Assembly (NCBI GenBank): GCA_040768665.1 | Contig: JAXGMN010000016.1 | Span: forward strand, 1 to 64,000 | Length of the DNA stretch: 64,000 bases | Direction of reading: 5' to 3' | Source: JABWBD01 sp040768665 | GTDB taxonomy: Bacteria; Planctomycetota; Planctomycetia; Pirellulales; Thermoguttaceae | Part shown: positions 1 through 9,459 of the stretch, piece by piece | Layout: each line of letters opens with the position of its first letter | How positions within the stretch are numbered: position 1 is the stretch's first letter | Position numbers and translations under genes: made by a program | The notes under the pieces: generated by a model | Database searches by the model: none | Seen by the model: the letters and a program-made list of their open reading frames with translations, nothing else | Told to the model about the DNA's origin: nothing

Positions 1-454
1 AAGAGGCTTACGCGGCACAAACCAGGGGATCCTCGGCTTGGTCTCGATTAGGGTGCGGAGCCGGGGGGAAGCTTTGGGGTCAGACCGCGATTAGGGACTA
101 GTGGATGTGCCGTCCGTGCTGCTAATCCCCATTTTCCGTCCCACCCCGCCCTCGCCCTCTACCGCTACAAGTTAAGGGTTCGGTAAATTCGGGGGACGCA
201 CAACTCGGTAAATTCGATCGTGTCGTCAATCAGTCGCTGCACCCGCCGGCGGCCGGATTGCCGTGTGTTGGAGGTACAATATCTCACCAGCGGCCGCCGC
301 GAGTGAGCTTGGTCGTTTGGGGGAAGGATCGCGTGGCGCCGACCGAGATGCGGTCGGCCGACCGGCATGCGCCGCCGCGTGGGGGTGTGTACAACCGCAT
401 TTCGTACCGAACCGCGAGTTTGGCTCGGTGCTGCTGAAACGCTAGAATAGGCAT
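1..454. other. non-coding stretch at window edge
   Basis: No gene is supported here. Overlapping ORFs on both strands have compositions typical of shadow frames in GC-rich DNA. The last bases lead into the start of the toxin-antitoxin pair. Confidence 0.5.
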
Positions 455-739
455 ATGCGAATCCACGAGTTCGTCTGGCCGCAGGATAGAATCGACCACA
501 TCGACCGGCACGACGTGGCGCCGGACGAGGTCGAGGAAGCATGTTTCGGCCAGGCGCTGGTGCAACGCGCGAAGTCCGGGGGCGAAAACCCCGTCTATTA
601 CGTTCTCGGGCAAACCAACGCCGGACGGTACCTATTCTGCGTCGTCATTCAGTTTCCCGACGGAAAGGGCTATCCGGTGACGGCTCGGCCGATGACGGAT
701 AAGGAGAAACGGCGTTACTGCCAATGGAGAGACCGATGA
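455..739 (+). CDS. BrnT-like toxin of a type II toxin-antitoxin pair
   Basis: This 94-residue protein resembles the BrnT family, small RelE-fold ribonuclease toxins that cleave RNA when free of their antitoxin. Seen in the sequence: an N-terminal F-W segment, a VEEACFG helix near residue 26, a Y-Y-V-L-G-Q-T-N-A-G-R-Y-L strand pair, and the closing TARPMTDKEKRRY that matches the TAR-M-E-R-Y ending of BrnT proteins. The stop codon overlaps the start of the next gene (ATGA at 736-739), so the two are translationally coupled. The toxin-first order is usual for brnTA. The start is the ATG at 455, which gives a normal family length. Autoregulation by the partner is expected from the family but no operator was identified. 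Confidence 0.75.
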   Translation: MRIHEFVWPQDRIDHIDRHDVAPDEVEEACFGQALVQRAKSGGENPVYYVLGQTNAGRYLFCVVIQFPDGKGYPVTARPMTDKEKRRYCQWRDR

Positions 740-987
740 GCACTCCAAGACTGCCTCAAACCGATTCCATCCAAGAACTCGCAAAGTTCTGGGATACTCA
801 CGACTTGACGGATTTCGAGGACGAACTGGAGGAGGTGGGCGGGCGGGTTTTCGAGCGCGAGGCCGAAATCACGGTGCATTTGGAAACGAAGCAAGCGGAA
901 GCGGTTCGCAAGATGGCCGAGTCGCGGGGCGTCGCGGATTCCGAACTGATTCGCCAGTGGGTGCTTGAGAGAATCGGCACTCCGTGA
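736..987 (+). CDS. CopG/BrnA-like antitoxin
   Basis: This 83-residue protein is the likely antitoxin. It carries the FWDTHDLTDFEDELEEV segment (about residues 18-34) seen in many CopG/BrnA-type antitoxins, followed by a ribbon-helix-helix-like C-terminus (EITVHLETKQAEAVRKMAES, then ELIRQWVLERI). The strand would bind the operator and the acidic N-terminal part would mask the toxin. I chose the ATG at 736, which overlaps the toxin stop, over an in-frame ATG at 724 that lies deeper in the toxin gene. Both genes look intact. Confidence 0.75.
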   Translation: MSTPRLPQTDSIQELAKFWDTHDLTDFEDELEEVGGRVFEREAEITVHLETKQAEAVRKMAESRGVADSELIRQWVLERIGTP

Positions 988-1241
988 TCGGTAACTGCTA
1001 GGAAAATTGATTTTCCACACGCGATCAGTCTAGCCCCGAAGAACTGGGGAGTCAAGGGGGTGTCGGAAGTCGAAGGTGGCCATGGCCGCCTTCGACTTCC
1101 GGCTACAGGGAGCACTCGCAGGCGGACCAGCAGGTTCGTTTGGGCCTTCGAAAGGACGCGTCGTGCCCCACGCGGCGGCGGATCCACCGCAAATCCGCCA
1201 GGGAACACGCCGTCCCTGTGCCCAGCGCGGAGCGGGCAAGA

Positions 1242-2276
1242 TCAGAACGTCGCCCAGAAGGTGTTTTCGTCCACGTACGTTAATTCCCGGGGCTCGTCGT
1301 CGTGGACCGATCCCTCTGGTGCCGGCGACCCCCGTGGCGGCGACGGATCCCACACGCTCGCAGTGACGCAGGATCTTCTCGATCACATCCTGCTGCGGTG
1401 GCTCGATGAAAGCGATCACCTTCATCTGACCAGAACATGAAGGACAAGCCAGTGGATCGACCTCGTACATACGCTTGATCAGCATCGCCCAAGTCTGCGT
1501 CGAACGGCTTCGCGTCCGTACTCCTCCCGCCTCTGAATCGGACGACGCTTCTGCCGCGCGCCCCGCTTCCGCAGCCTTCGCACGCATCCCCCGTGCCTTG
1601 TTCGAATACCAGCCGTAGTAGCGAACGAGATGCGAGCCCTTGGCTGGAATGTGCTGCGTGAACTCTGCCAGCAAATCCAGCGGCGAGAGGATCTGAAAGT
1701 TCCGCTTCACCCCACGCCCCAGGCCGTCGTCGTCCGGATCGGGAAACGCTCGACAGGCATCCTTCTCCGCCTTGTAGACCACCTCTCCGCTGCTGGTCAC
1801 CTCGACCAGCCGCGACAAGGTGAATGGGCAGCGCGTCATGTACTGCACCAGCCGCTCGATCCCCGCCCGATCGCCAGCGGCCAAGAACACCGACTGATCG
1901 ACGCTGAAGCCACTGTGCGGCCAGCTCCGCATGTAAACAAACCTCCTCGGCTACATGGATCGCCGTCAGCAACGCTCGCTTCTGATGGCAGGAAGGGCAC
2001 GTGCATCGCTGAAGCGCACGAGTAGGCCACAAACATCTCGTGGCCGCAGTCCGGACATCGGACGCGGGCGAACCCCTCGTGCAGATCGCCGCACTTGAGA
2101 AAGGCCGTTACCGAGTGCTCGACCACCGGTCGCCAGAACCCGTACTTCGCCTGGTAGCGGTCGTCGTAGACCTGCTGAAACGTGGCGAAATGCTCATCCA
2201 TCAAACGCCACAAGTCCGAGGCCTGAGGGTCGCGTGGGTGATACAGTGCCAGCGGCTCGATACAGGTGGCCGTCAT
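1242..2276 (-). pseudogene. IS91-type transposase remnant (Y2 family), multiply broken
   Basis: Three reading frames must be joined to read this gene. The N-terminus (from 2276) has the zinc-binding segment RCPDCGHEMFVAYSC. The frame then shifts near 2030 and continues with CPSCHQKRALLTAIHVAEEV. The catalytic middle of the protein is missing at about 1945, and the sequence resumes with GFSVDQSVFLAAGDRAGIER and the LVRYYGWYSNKARG block of IS91 C-terminal regions. A further shift near 1380 leads to an ending ELTYVDENTFWATF with a stop at 1242-1244. The element can no longer transpose. Its ends (oriIS, terIS) were not recognised. Confidence 0.8.
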
Positions 2277-2937
2277 GGTAGGGGTGACAAGGGTCCACGA
2301 GTGGTGTACGTGCCACTACTAGAACATGCGTACCCATAGAATCAATCCGGCGCAGCCTCCCATTCCAGTAAATGCCTGTACATGGAGCGGTTACGGGGCG
2401 TCCAAGCCGCCCCACGGCGATTCTCAAATGGGGAAAACCTGTCGGCCGCTCAAACGCAAACCATGCAAAGATGAGCCGTCCGACGGCGTAATAACTCCAA
2501 TCCCCGCATCCACTTACCGCTCGTGTTTCAAGAAACTGCTTGACCTAGCTCGCCGCATCGACCACAATGACGCAGGTGAATGGACATGTGAACACATGCC
2601 CCCACGGACCGGCGCCGGCCGACTTTACGGCTCGCCGCTCCGCAGCTCTTTGACAATCTGGTAACCGGCTCCGCTCTGCCCGCCGACTCCCCTCCGCTGA
2701 CCAACGGCCGGCAACTGGGCGGTCTCTTTGCCCACGGTTCTGCTTTCGCAGGCCCTCTTGCGCCCCTAAGCGATTAGCTTTCTGGCCGCTCGCCGCCGGC
2801 AACCCCCCCGTGGTTCCCAGCCTCAAGCCGCACGGCGCAACGCCACCGCCCGCCGCCTACTCGGCGGCCTTGCCACCCAAAAGCGCGTGGCCACCAAACG
2901 CCCTCGAATTTGAGAAATCGAAGCTTTGGTGGCCACA
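2277..2937. other. non-coding stretch with palindromic debris
   Basis: No gene is supported. Just before the repeat element at 2938 lies an imperfect inverted repeat (GTGGCCACCAAA near 2886 and TTTGGTGGCCAC near 2925). A diverged copy of the same block recurs at about 3120-3200 on the other side of the element, so the area is a nest of decayed repeats. Confidence 0.5.
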
Positions 2938-3061
2938 GTAAGCATTCACGCCCGTGGTCGGGGACTGGTCTATTTTTCCGCCACTTGACACATGTTGGCG
3001 CAAAAGACGTTGGCCGAAAACGTGGACCTGTCCCCCTCTCTTCCGCCCCGTCTACGGTTAC
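2938..3061. mobile_element. MITE-like palindromic element, copy 1
   Basis: A 124-bp element of the family with ends like GTAACCGTTCAC and GTGAACGGTTAC, here mutated at both ends. It contains the conserved inner arms GGGGACTGGTC and GACCTGTCCCC with TTGGCCGAAAA between them. It is flanked by TGGCCACA at 2930-2937 and again at 3062-3069, an 8-bp direct repeat that reads as a target-site duplication. Other copies are at 4395, 19788 and 42215, with a partial copy at 36620. Confidence 0.75.
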
Positions 3062-3475
3062 TGGCCACACGCGCAACTCACAGGCAAAGCCTCGTTCCTT
3101 CCATCGCTGGTCGCTTTGCCCACCCAGAAGCGCGTGGTGCCCATGGTGCCTCCGTTCTGAGAAATCGCCAACTTGGGCACCACACTCGAAAGTCCGGGCA
3201 GGAAGATCTTTGCCGGGAGTCCCCATTCATGCAACACGTCCCTCAGAAGAACTGCAAAATCGCCTGCCTTGGTGTCACCGCAAAGACTTTCCAACCAACG
3301 GGATGCGGCGAATCGACATCCTTTGCAACACCGACCTGGTGCGTTGCGTGGCGCCCCGCGTTGCCATGACACACGGAAGACCTGCCCCGCGGCCAAAACG
3401 CCCACTGCGCTGCCGCAAACATCCGCGTGGTCGTCCAACTTCCATGCAACAACCAACAGAAGGCTCACGTTCCCA

Positions 3476-3664
3476 GTGAAAACGACATTCGCCGCCCTCG
3501 CCGTCGCCGTGCTTGCCTCCGCCGACCGTGCTCGGGCCGCCGACCTCTTCGTCGCCCCGAGCGGCAACGACGCCGATCCTGACACGGCGGCTAGGCCGAT
3601 GGCAACCATCCAGGCCGCCGTCAACAGACTCCAGCCCGGCGACACGCTCTGGATCCGCGGCGGT
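3476..3664 (+). pseudogene. 5' fragment of a secreted parallel beta-helix protein
   Basis: A GTG start at 3476, preceded by AGAAGG, opens a signal peptide (KTTFAALAVAVLASADRARA) followed by ADLFVAPSGNDADPDTAARP and ATIQAAVNRLQPGDTLWIRGG. This is the usual beginning of planctomycete right-handed beta-helix / pectate-lyase-like secreted proteins. After the WIRGG motif the frame continues with unrelated residues and the hundreds of residues of the beta-helix are missing. The gene is therefore a truncated remnant. The sequence from 3665 to the end of the next gene (3768) shows nothing recognisable. Confidence 0.7.
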
Positions 3665-3767
3665 CGAAGCGAAAAGCACGAGTTGCTACGTCAATCTCGG
3701 CGAAGCCCTGGTCCGCCGCGGAAGAGCGGCATGGGTGACGGGGCCGGGAGGCAGCGGCCAACGGTCG

Positions 3768-4364
3768 TCAGGGTTGCTCGAGAAGCTCGTTGACGGCCTC
3801 GTCGATCTGCTCCGGTGTGAATTGCCCGGCCACGAATTCTCGATGCGGCTTTCCGCTGCGGTCGTACAACTTCAGGTGTGGCAGGGCGCCGCCGGTGATG
3901 CGAAAGGCTTCGACCGCTTGCGAGCCCAGGCCAAAGCGGCTGATGAAATTCGGGAATGTGGCGTTCTGCCGCGTCAAAACCTGAAGAACCTCCTGCTCGC
4001 TCTCCGGTTCGTCCATGGCTACGGAGATTACCGACAGCCCCTGCTCGGAGAACTTGCGGTGCAGCTCGACCGTGTGAGGGAACAACTCGACGCATGGGAT
4101 ACACCATGTCGCCCAAAAATCGACGAGCACCACCTTGCCTCGGCGCTGCTCGACGGCCTTGGCGAGCCCCTCCCCATCGATCGGTTCGAGGCTGACCGCC
4201 GGGGCCGGCACCGCCTCCGAGGCCGTCTGGCTCGCCCGCTCGGTCGCCGCCGGTGGCAGGTCGCCGCCGGCCGGCACCGAAGACGGTTCCGTGCACCCAA
4301 AGCAGGATAAACCGAGCCCCGCCATCATCACGGCAAGACGTCTGGCCAGCGTTCTACTCCACAC
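3768..4364 (-). CDS. TlpA/ResA-like thioredoxin-fold protein, probable lipoprotein
   Basis: A 198-residue thioredoxin-fold protein. The redox motif WCIPC lies at about residues 87-91 inside VVLVDFWATWCIPCVELF, and a cis-Pro loop (GGALPHLKLYDRSG) follows, as in TlpA/ResA proteins that act outside the cytoplasmic membrane. The N-terminus is basic then hydrophobic (RTLARRLAVMMAGLGLSCFGC), which suits a signal peptide ending in a weak lipobox. I chose the GTG at 4364 because GGGAGA precedes it; a longer frame runs upstream into a MITE and is not credible. The neighbour at 4537-5130 is a second thioredoxin-fold gene on the same strand, with a MITE inserted between them. Substrate unknown. Confidence 0.8.
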   Translation of the reverse strand: MWSRTLARRLAVMMAGLGLSCFGCTEPSSVPAGGDLPPAATERASQTASEAVPAPAVSLEPIDGEGLAKAVEQRRGKVVLVDFWATWCIPCVELFPHTVELHRKFSEQGLSVISVAMDEPESEQEVLQVLTRQNATFPNFISRFGLGSQAVEAFRITGGALPHLKLYDRSGKPHREFVAGQFTPEQIDEAVNELLEQP

Positions 4365-4394
4365 CGCAAGTCTCCCGGGAATCCATTGTCGACA

Positions 4395-4517
4395 ATATCG
4401 TTCACGCACACCGCCGGCGACTGGTCCATTTCTCGGCCAATGCCAGTATGTTGGCGTCAAAGACGTTGGCCGAAAACATGGACCTGTCCCCCTCTCTTCC
4501 GCCCCGTGATCGGTTAG
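4395..4517. mobile_element. MITE-like palindromic element, copy 2
   Basis: A 123-bp copy with ends ATATCGTTCAC and GTGATCGGTTAG and the conserved inner arms (CGACTGGTCCATTTCTCGGC, then GGCCGAAAACATGGACCTGT). It is flanked by a perfect 9-bp direct repeat TTGTCGACA at 4386-4394 and 4518-4526. It sits between the two thioredoxin-fold genes and so may interrupt or terminate their cotranscription. Confidence 0.85.
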
Positions 4518-4536
4518 TTGTCGACAGTATCGTTGA

Positions 4537-5130
4537 TCAGTTGTACTTGATACCGCAGCCAAACGGCTTGGTGATTGTCGTCGGAGGCGTCCTGCCTTTC
4601 AAGAGCGCATCCAGCGCGTTGCGGAGGTGGGGCTCCTTGACTTTGCCGGGCTGACGACTATCGTCGATCGCGCCTCGATAGGCGATCCTCCGCTGGTTGT
4701 CGAGCACGAAAACATGCGGGGTTACCGTGGCGCCGTATTCTTGGCCAATCTCCTGCGATTCGTCGTAGAGATAGGGGAAATTGAAGCCTTTCTTCTCGGC
4801 GCGCTCCTTCATCTTGTCAAGCCGATCTGCGGGCACGGTATTCACGTTGACGGCGATCAACCGGACTCCATTCTGCTGGTAGTCTTTCTGCAATTCAATC
4901 AACCGGTCCTCATAATCGACCGCGACCGGGCAGTGGTTGCAGGTAAACACCAGGACAATCGCCTTTGCGTCGGCGTAGTCGGAAAGGCTATGTTTCTTGC
5001 CGTCGGTGCCGGGCAAGCCCGACCAACTCGGCGCTTTCTCGCCAACGCTGAGGTTTTCGGCGCAGGCGCTCGTCGCGGCGGTCAGGAGTGCAGCCAGGAC
5101 AAAACAACCCATTAATCTTGGAGTCGGCAT
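4537..5130 (-). CDS. secreted thioredoxin-fold (AhpC/TSA-like) protein
   Basis: A 197-residue protein with a signal peptide (MPTPRLMGCFVLAALLTAAT, cleaved near SACA) and an AhpC/TSA-like thioredoxin fold. A C-N-H-C-P motif at about residues 64-68 (VLVFTCNHCPVA) stands where peroxiredoxin-like and ResA-like proteins hold their active cysteine. The later TVTPHVFVLD is the cis-Pro loop. Similar planctomycete proteins of the redoxin family carry this CNHCPVA motif; the substrate is unknown. The ATG at 5130 is preceded by GAGGAGAA at good spacing, so a longer frame starting upstream was not used. The following gene on the same strand is another thioredoxin-fold protein. Confidence 0.82.
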   Translation of the reverse strand: MPTPRLMGCFVLAALLTAATSACAENLSVGEKAPSWSGLPGTDGKKHSLSDYADAKAIVLVFTCNHCPVAVDYEDRLIELQKDYQQNGVRLIAVNVNTVPADRLDKMKERAEKKGFNFPYLYDESQEIGQEYGATVTPHVFVLDNQRRIAYRGAIDDSRQPGKVKEPHLRNALDALLKGRTPPTTITKPFGCGIKYN

Positions 5131-5466
5131 GGAAGATTCTCCTCGTTCGAGATGCCAAGGCGGGATCGCGGGGCGCGGAAGGAAGACCTCGGCGCGGCCC
5201 GTGGCGGCCACGACCCGCGCCCGTATCGAGAGCAATTCTCGCAAGCACTCCGTTGCGGGCAAGCCCATCCGAGATTTCCTGTCCCAGACCTGCCTCCGCA
5301 GTCTTAATGGAGCCCCCGCTGAAGTAGTTGTTGATCGCGCCCGCCGGGCGTCTCATTTTGTTCGACGCGCGATAGCATCGTTTCCTGACTTTTGCGATAC
5401 TAAGGGAGATCGGTTACTCTGGTAGCATGGCGGTCGACTCTCGCTTTCTTTTTGGGAGATCATGCG

Positions 5467-8085
5467 GTGACTGCATTCAGCCCCTATTCAGTAGGCGCTA
5501 GGCCGTCCAAGCGGTGGCAAACGCGCCTGTCCCGCGTCTATTTCCATTGGGCGGGGCTAGTCTTGGCGGCCGGCTTGTGTTCGTTGGCCGGCTGCGGGGA
5601 AGGTGGTCTCGAGCCATCGGACCGAGCCCCCGTCAGTCCGCCGGGGATTGCCCCAACAGACATGATGGGAGGCGAAGTCCCTCCGGCCGCCGCGCCGAGC
5701 GGGCCTCCCGCGGATGCGGCGGACCCCGCGATGGCGCCGATGCCGGCGGATCCGGCTGCAGCCGGCGGGCCGAGCGCGCCTCCGGTGCAGGCTGCTAAGC
5801 CGGCAAAAACGGAGCCGGCCGAGCCGCTTCCGGAAAAAATCGCCGACTGGAAGAAGGACGACTATCTCCGGGCTCGGATAATCGGCGACAAGCGTCTGGC
5901 CGAGGCTGCGATGCACCTTGGAGAACGCTTTGCCGGGACCGCTCAAGCAGACAGTGCGGCCCAGTTGCTGGTCATGCTGCTCAAGCCGCTCACGCCGGAG
6001 GAGAAAGCACAGCGGGCCGCCGCCGCACGTCCGCCCGTCCAGCCTTCTCCGGAAATGTCCGGTGAACCGGGCATGTCCGAAGACCCGACGATGGCTGACA
6101 CCGGCATGGATCCAGCGATGGCCGACATGTCCGGCATGGAGCCATCCATGGACGACATGTCGAGCATGGATCCGTCGATGGGATATGGTCAACCGCCCGG
6201 CGGTGCGGATTCGGCGCTCATCAAAGCGATCGTCTATGCGCTCGGGGCGACGCGAAGCAACGCGGGAAGGAGTGTTCTGAAACAGGTGCTAGCGGGCACT
6301 TGCGAGGTGGAGAACGATCCGGTTGCCGCTTCTGCCGCCCTGGAGAGCCTCGCTTTTTACCAATCCCCCGAGAATGAAGCGATCCTCCTCGAGGTCATTG
6401 CGACCCCCGAGAAGATACGCAAAGTGGAAAAGCCGGCAGAGAAGGAACCCGAGCCGAAACCGGCAGAGACCCGGCCGGGCCAACCCGCCAGACCTCCCGG
6501 GTTCGAATCGGTGGCGCCACCCACGCAGATGTCCGCCGAACCGGCGATGGACGTGGCGATGAGCGGCGAGCCGATGTACGGCCAGCAAGGGCAGGGCGCA
6601 AGAGTGTCGCCGAGCGAATTGCAGAAGCGGGCCATTGCCTTGGTCCAAAGGAAGGCGTCGGAAGATTTGCGGACGAAGATCGCCGCCGCGCTGGCCAATA
6701 AAGCGGTGCCGGAAACAGTCCGCGCCGAGGTTGGGAAGTTTCTCCTGGAGAAACGGCCGGACAACGCCCCGGCCCAGATGCTTTTCTATCGCAACGACGT
6801 GCTCGATCCGCAATCGAAAGAGGCGGTTGTCGGTTATTTCACCAGCTACAGTTCCGACGCGCTGGGCGCCATGATGGGCATTCCCCCGGGAGTGAAAGTG
6901 GAACTGCCGACGCGTCAGGCGATGCCGGGCATGGGAACCGAGATGTCCGGGATGGAGCCGAGCATGCCGATGGAAGCGTCGGCCCCGGAACCCGAACTCT
7001 CGGAACCATCGGGCATGGACATGTCGGCCGATCCCGGTTCGGGAATGCCGGGCATGGAGTTCGCACATCCGGGCCAGGCCAAGCCCGAGATTATTGAGAT
7101 CGACGCGAAGCTGGGCTATCGCATCGCATCGCAGCTCTGGAGCGCCGATTTCGCCCGCGTCGTGACCGAGAGGCTCGATGCCATCGAATCGCTCGCCAAT
7201 GGGGCGCCCCGGATCGCGATGGCCAGCACCATGCCGCTGGACGAGATGCGGGCAAGACTCTACACGTTGCTCGAGAAGCACGCTTTGGAAGGTCCTGCGG
7301 CCGTGGAGTCTTCCGGTTTGCTGAACGACGTGATCTTCGAACCTGGATTTCTCGCAGTCGTTAAGTCGCTGCCGCGCGAGGACCCGCCCGTCGGGCGAAA
7401 GCCGGCTGAAGTGGCGCCAAAGCGGACTAGCCGCCGTAGCCGTACACCCGCGGGCGATCAGCAAGGTGGTGGCGGAAACGAAACCCCCGAGTGGCAGCAG
7501 CGGCAACAGGCTTCCTACGCTTGGATGCGGACATCGGAGTACCTGGTCCGCGCCCTTTGCGGCCGCCTGGCGGCCGCGGGCGAAAGCCAGTTCGGACTGG
7601 GCGACGCGAAACCCCAACAGCCGCCGCTGGAGGTCGCCACCGATGCGGAAATTACCTCGCAGTTCAGCTTCGAGTGGCCCACGGAGGCGGCGAAACAACT
7701 CGCCGGGTCCGGCGTTCCCCTGGACCCCATGAAGCTCCAGTACGTTCGCCTCAAGCAGGTCGGCAAGCCGAAGTCGATTCTCGGTTTCTATCGACGAAAA
7801 ATGAACCAGCCGGTAGTCCACGAGATGGGGCACGAATGCTGGGCGGAGAGTTTCCGGAATCTGCCGAAGAGCGATCGGAAGCTTAATGTCGATCTGTTTG
7901 TCACGGTGCCCCAATTGGCTCCTGCCCAGGGGCAGCCGAACCAATTCCAGCCCGACGCTCCACAGCAGCCGGGCGGGTTCACCCTCGGCGGCACGCAGCC
8001 GGCGGAATCGGACGAGACGGAGGTGATCGTCGAAATCCTCTCGCTGGAAATCAAGGATCCCGCGCCGCCGAAAGAGAAGAAGTAA
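5467..8085 (+). CDS. large Met/Pro-rich lipoprotein with HEAT-like helical region, unknown function
   Basis: The protein of about 872 residues starts at GTG 5467, six bases after GGGAGAT. It has a signal peptide ending in LAAGLCSLAGC, a good lipobox, so it is probably membrane-anchored and exported. Residues 50-110 are Pro/Ala rich. Two low-complexity blocks are built of M-S/D-x-E-P-S-M units (about residues 195-240 and 495-535). Between them are helical stretches that resemble HEAT-type repeats (for example LIKAIVYALGATRSNAGRSV). The C-terminal part, from about residue 590, looks globular and ends in a charged tail. No catalytic motif was recognised. Repeat-rich anchored proteins of this type are common in Planctomycetes. 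Nothing in the neighbourhood assigns a role. Confidence 0.7.
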   Translation: MTAFSPYSVGARPSKRWQTRLSRVYFHWAGLVLAAGLCSLAGCGEGGLEPSDRAPVSPPGIAPTDMMGGEVPPAAAPSGPPADAADPAMAPMPADPAAAGGPSAPPVQAAKPAKTEPAEPLPEKIADWKKDDYLRARIIGDKRLAEAAMHLGERFAGTAQADSAAQLLVMLLKPLTPEEKAQRAAAARPPVQPSPEMSGEPGMSEDPTMADTGMDPAMADMSGMEPSMDDMSSMDPSMGYGQPPGGADSALIKAIVYALGATRSNAGRSVLKQVLAGTCEVENDPVAASAALESLAFYQSPENEAILLEVIATPEKIRKVEKPAEKEPEPKPAETRPGQPARPPGFESVAPPTQMSAEPAMDVAMSGEPMYGQQGQGARVSPSELQKRAIALVQRKASEDLRTKIAAALANKAVPETVRAEVGKFLLEKRPDNAPAQMLFYRNDVLDPQSKEAVVGYFTSYSSDALGAMMGIPPGVKVELPTRQAMPGMGTEMSGMEPSMPMEASAPEPELSEPSGMDMSADPGSGMPGMEFAHPGQAKPEIIEIDAKLGYRIASQLWSADFARVVTERLDAIESLANGAPRIAMASTMPLDEMRARLYTLLEKHALEGPAAVESSGLLNDVIFEPGFLAVVKSLPREDPPVGRKPAEVAPKRTSRRSRTPAGDQQGGGGNETPEWQQRQQASYAWMRTSEYLVRALCGRLAAAGESQFGLGDAKPQQPPLEVATDAEITSQFSFEWPTEAAKQLAGSGVPLDPMKLQYVRLKQVGKPKSILGFYRRKMNQPVVHEMGHECWAESFRNLPKSDRKLNVDLFVTVPQLAPAQGQPNQFQPDAPQQPGGFTLGGTQPAESDETEVIVEILSLEIKDPAPPKEKK

Positions 8086-8298
8086 CAAGCTGTAATTGCA
8101 CCTCCCCAGGGCTGGGGCGATGGTGCGTGTCCCCTTTCCTGGGCGGACCGCCCCTGATAGCCTGAAAGGGTACAGGCACCCAGCGGCAGGGCCTTTCTTG
8201 ATACTCCCGGCCAAAACTCCACTCGGAGCCGGTCCCCTTTTCAACTCCGCTTCCACTCTAAGGCGTGTGGCAGATGACCGCATCCCCTCACGATTGCC

Positions 8299-8332
8299 AT
8301 CAGCCCGGCTGCTTCCGAGCAGCCGGGCTGAT
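8299..8332. repeat. REP-like hairpin (CAGCCCGGCTGCT type)
   Basis: A perfect 15-bp inverted repeat with a TCCG loop. The same arm sequence recurs at 13484-13521, 33477-33555, 39527-39600 and 45222-45278. It lacks a T-run, so it is a repeat rather than a standard intrinsic terminator, although it could fold in RNA. Confidence 0.75.
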
Positions 8333-8480
8333 ATGCGAGTAAATTCTCATCTGCCGCTCGCCTAAAGAAGCAGCGCTGCCCCAGGCAGTTCGGCGACCGG
8401 ACCAGGCTGGGAATTTCCTCCTCCGACCAGCCCCAGCGGGTAAAATGAAACTATGCAGATGCCGTTCGGCCCCCCCGATT

Positions 8481-8590
8481 GTAACCTTGCCGTTCCAACA
8501 CTAAGTGCGAAGCGCAAGCGAGGGCCCCAACGTACTTCCTCGCTTGCGCTTCGCACTCAGCATGGCATGACAGCAGTCGGCAAGGTTGCG
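8481..8590. repeat. nested palindromic repeat
   Basis: The outer arms are GTAACCTTGCC and GGCAAGGTTGC, the inner arms a perfect 18-bp inverted repeat (8505-8522 with 8539-8556). The whole could form a long stem. Similar nested palindromes are scattered in the window. Confidence 0.65.
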
Positions 8591-8777
8591 ATCGAGGCCT
8601 GCCGTTCGCAAGCCGCTGAGTCCTGTTTTGCATCCGAGGCCCTAACAAAAAGGGGCTGCCTCCGAGCCAAACCCGGCAATACGAACAAAACACGTGTCCC
8701 GGCGAGGTGCCTGTCCCCGTTTTGTCAGGACCTCTCACGAGACCGGAGGAAATACGACTATCTCAAGAGGGGTTCCG

Positions 8778-9440
8778 ATGAAGATCGTGGCTGCGAAGAA
8801 AATTCTCAAAGCCAATGACCAACTCGCCGAAGAGAATCGCGAACGGTTTACCCGGGCGGGCGTCTTTGTGCTCAACGTCGTCGGTTCGCCTGGCGCGGGC
8901 AAAACGACGCTCCTCGAAGCGCTGTTTGCCCGCTTGAAGGGCCGCGTCCGGCCGGCGGTGATTGAGGGTGACATCGCCGGTTCGATCGATGCCGAACGGA
9001 TCGACGCGCTGGGCGTGCCGGTCGTTCAGATCAACACCGATGGGGCCTGTCACCTGGACGCAAACATGATCGCCGCCGCGGCTCGCGACCTGGATTGCAC
9101 GGCGATCGATCTGCTGGTGGTCGAGAACGTCGGGAATCTCGTCTGCACGGCCGGGTTCGATTTGGGCGAACACCTCCGGATCGTTGTTCTCAGCGTGCCG
9201 GAAGGCGACGACAAGCTGGCCAAGTATCCGGCCATCTTTCAGGGCTCCGACGCCCTGGTGATCACCAAGACCGATCTGCTGCCGTACATCAAGTTCGACG
9301 TCCAGCGGGTCACCGGCGATATGGCGCGGCTTGCCCCCAAGGCCGAGATCTTCCAGCTCGCGGCCTTGCAGAACGAATCGGTGAAGTCGTTCGCCGAGTG
9401 GCTCGCTGCGAAATGCCGGCAGGGCAGCCAACACGCATGA
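8778..9440 (+). CDS. hypB: hydrogenase nickel-incorporation GTPase HypB
   Basis: HypB is the GTPase that, with HypA, delivers nickel to the large subunit of [NiFe] hydrogenases. The 220-residue protein has the P-loop GSPGAGKT (about residues 36-43), the EGD switch, the GACHLDA segment with the metal-site His, NLVCTAGFDLGE with the metal-site Cys, and the TKTD guanine motif. It lacks a His-rich or CxxCGC N-terminal extension, so it is the short form. The start at 8778 was preferred to a longer frame because the upstream extension is repeat DNA. It is the first gene of hypB-hypF-hypC-hypD. No hypA precedes it. Confidence 0.93.
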   Translation: MKIVAAKKILKANDQLAEENRERFTRAGVFVLNVVGSPGAGKTTLLEALFARLKGRVRPAVIEGDIAGSIDAERIDALGVPVVQINTDGACHLDANMIAAAARDLDCTAIDLLVVENVGNLVCTAGFDLGEHLRIVVLSVPEGDDKLAKYPAIFQGSDALVITKTDLLPYIKFDVQRVTGDMARLAPKAEIFQLAALQNESVKSFAEWLAAKCRQGSQHA

Positions 9441-9459
9441 GAATCCGAGCTCGGTAGCT

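Larger units (their letters stand above)
8086..8777. other. repeat-rich intergenic region
   Basis: No gene seen. It holds a perfect 15-bp stem hairpin at 8299-8332 (ATCAGCCCGGCTGCT/AGCAGCCGGGCTGAT) and a nested palindrome at 8481-8590 whose inner arms are GTGCGAAGCGCAAGCGAG (8505-8522) and its complement (8539-8556). Near 8700 is GGCGAGGTGCCTGTCCCCGT, which recurs at about 36753. The hyp operon promoter should lie just before 8778 but no clear -35/-10 was identified. Confidence 0.6.

Noticed and set aside
165..613. Two overlapping minus-strand ORFs of 125 and 109 codons
   Set aside because: They overlap the well-supported toxin gene or its leader and have no recognisable motifs.
8299..8332. 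Intrinsic terminator of the 5467-8085 gene
   Set aside because: The stem is perfect but lies over 200 bases past the stop and has no T-run on either strand; the same hairpin recurs as a repeat.
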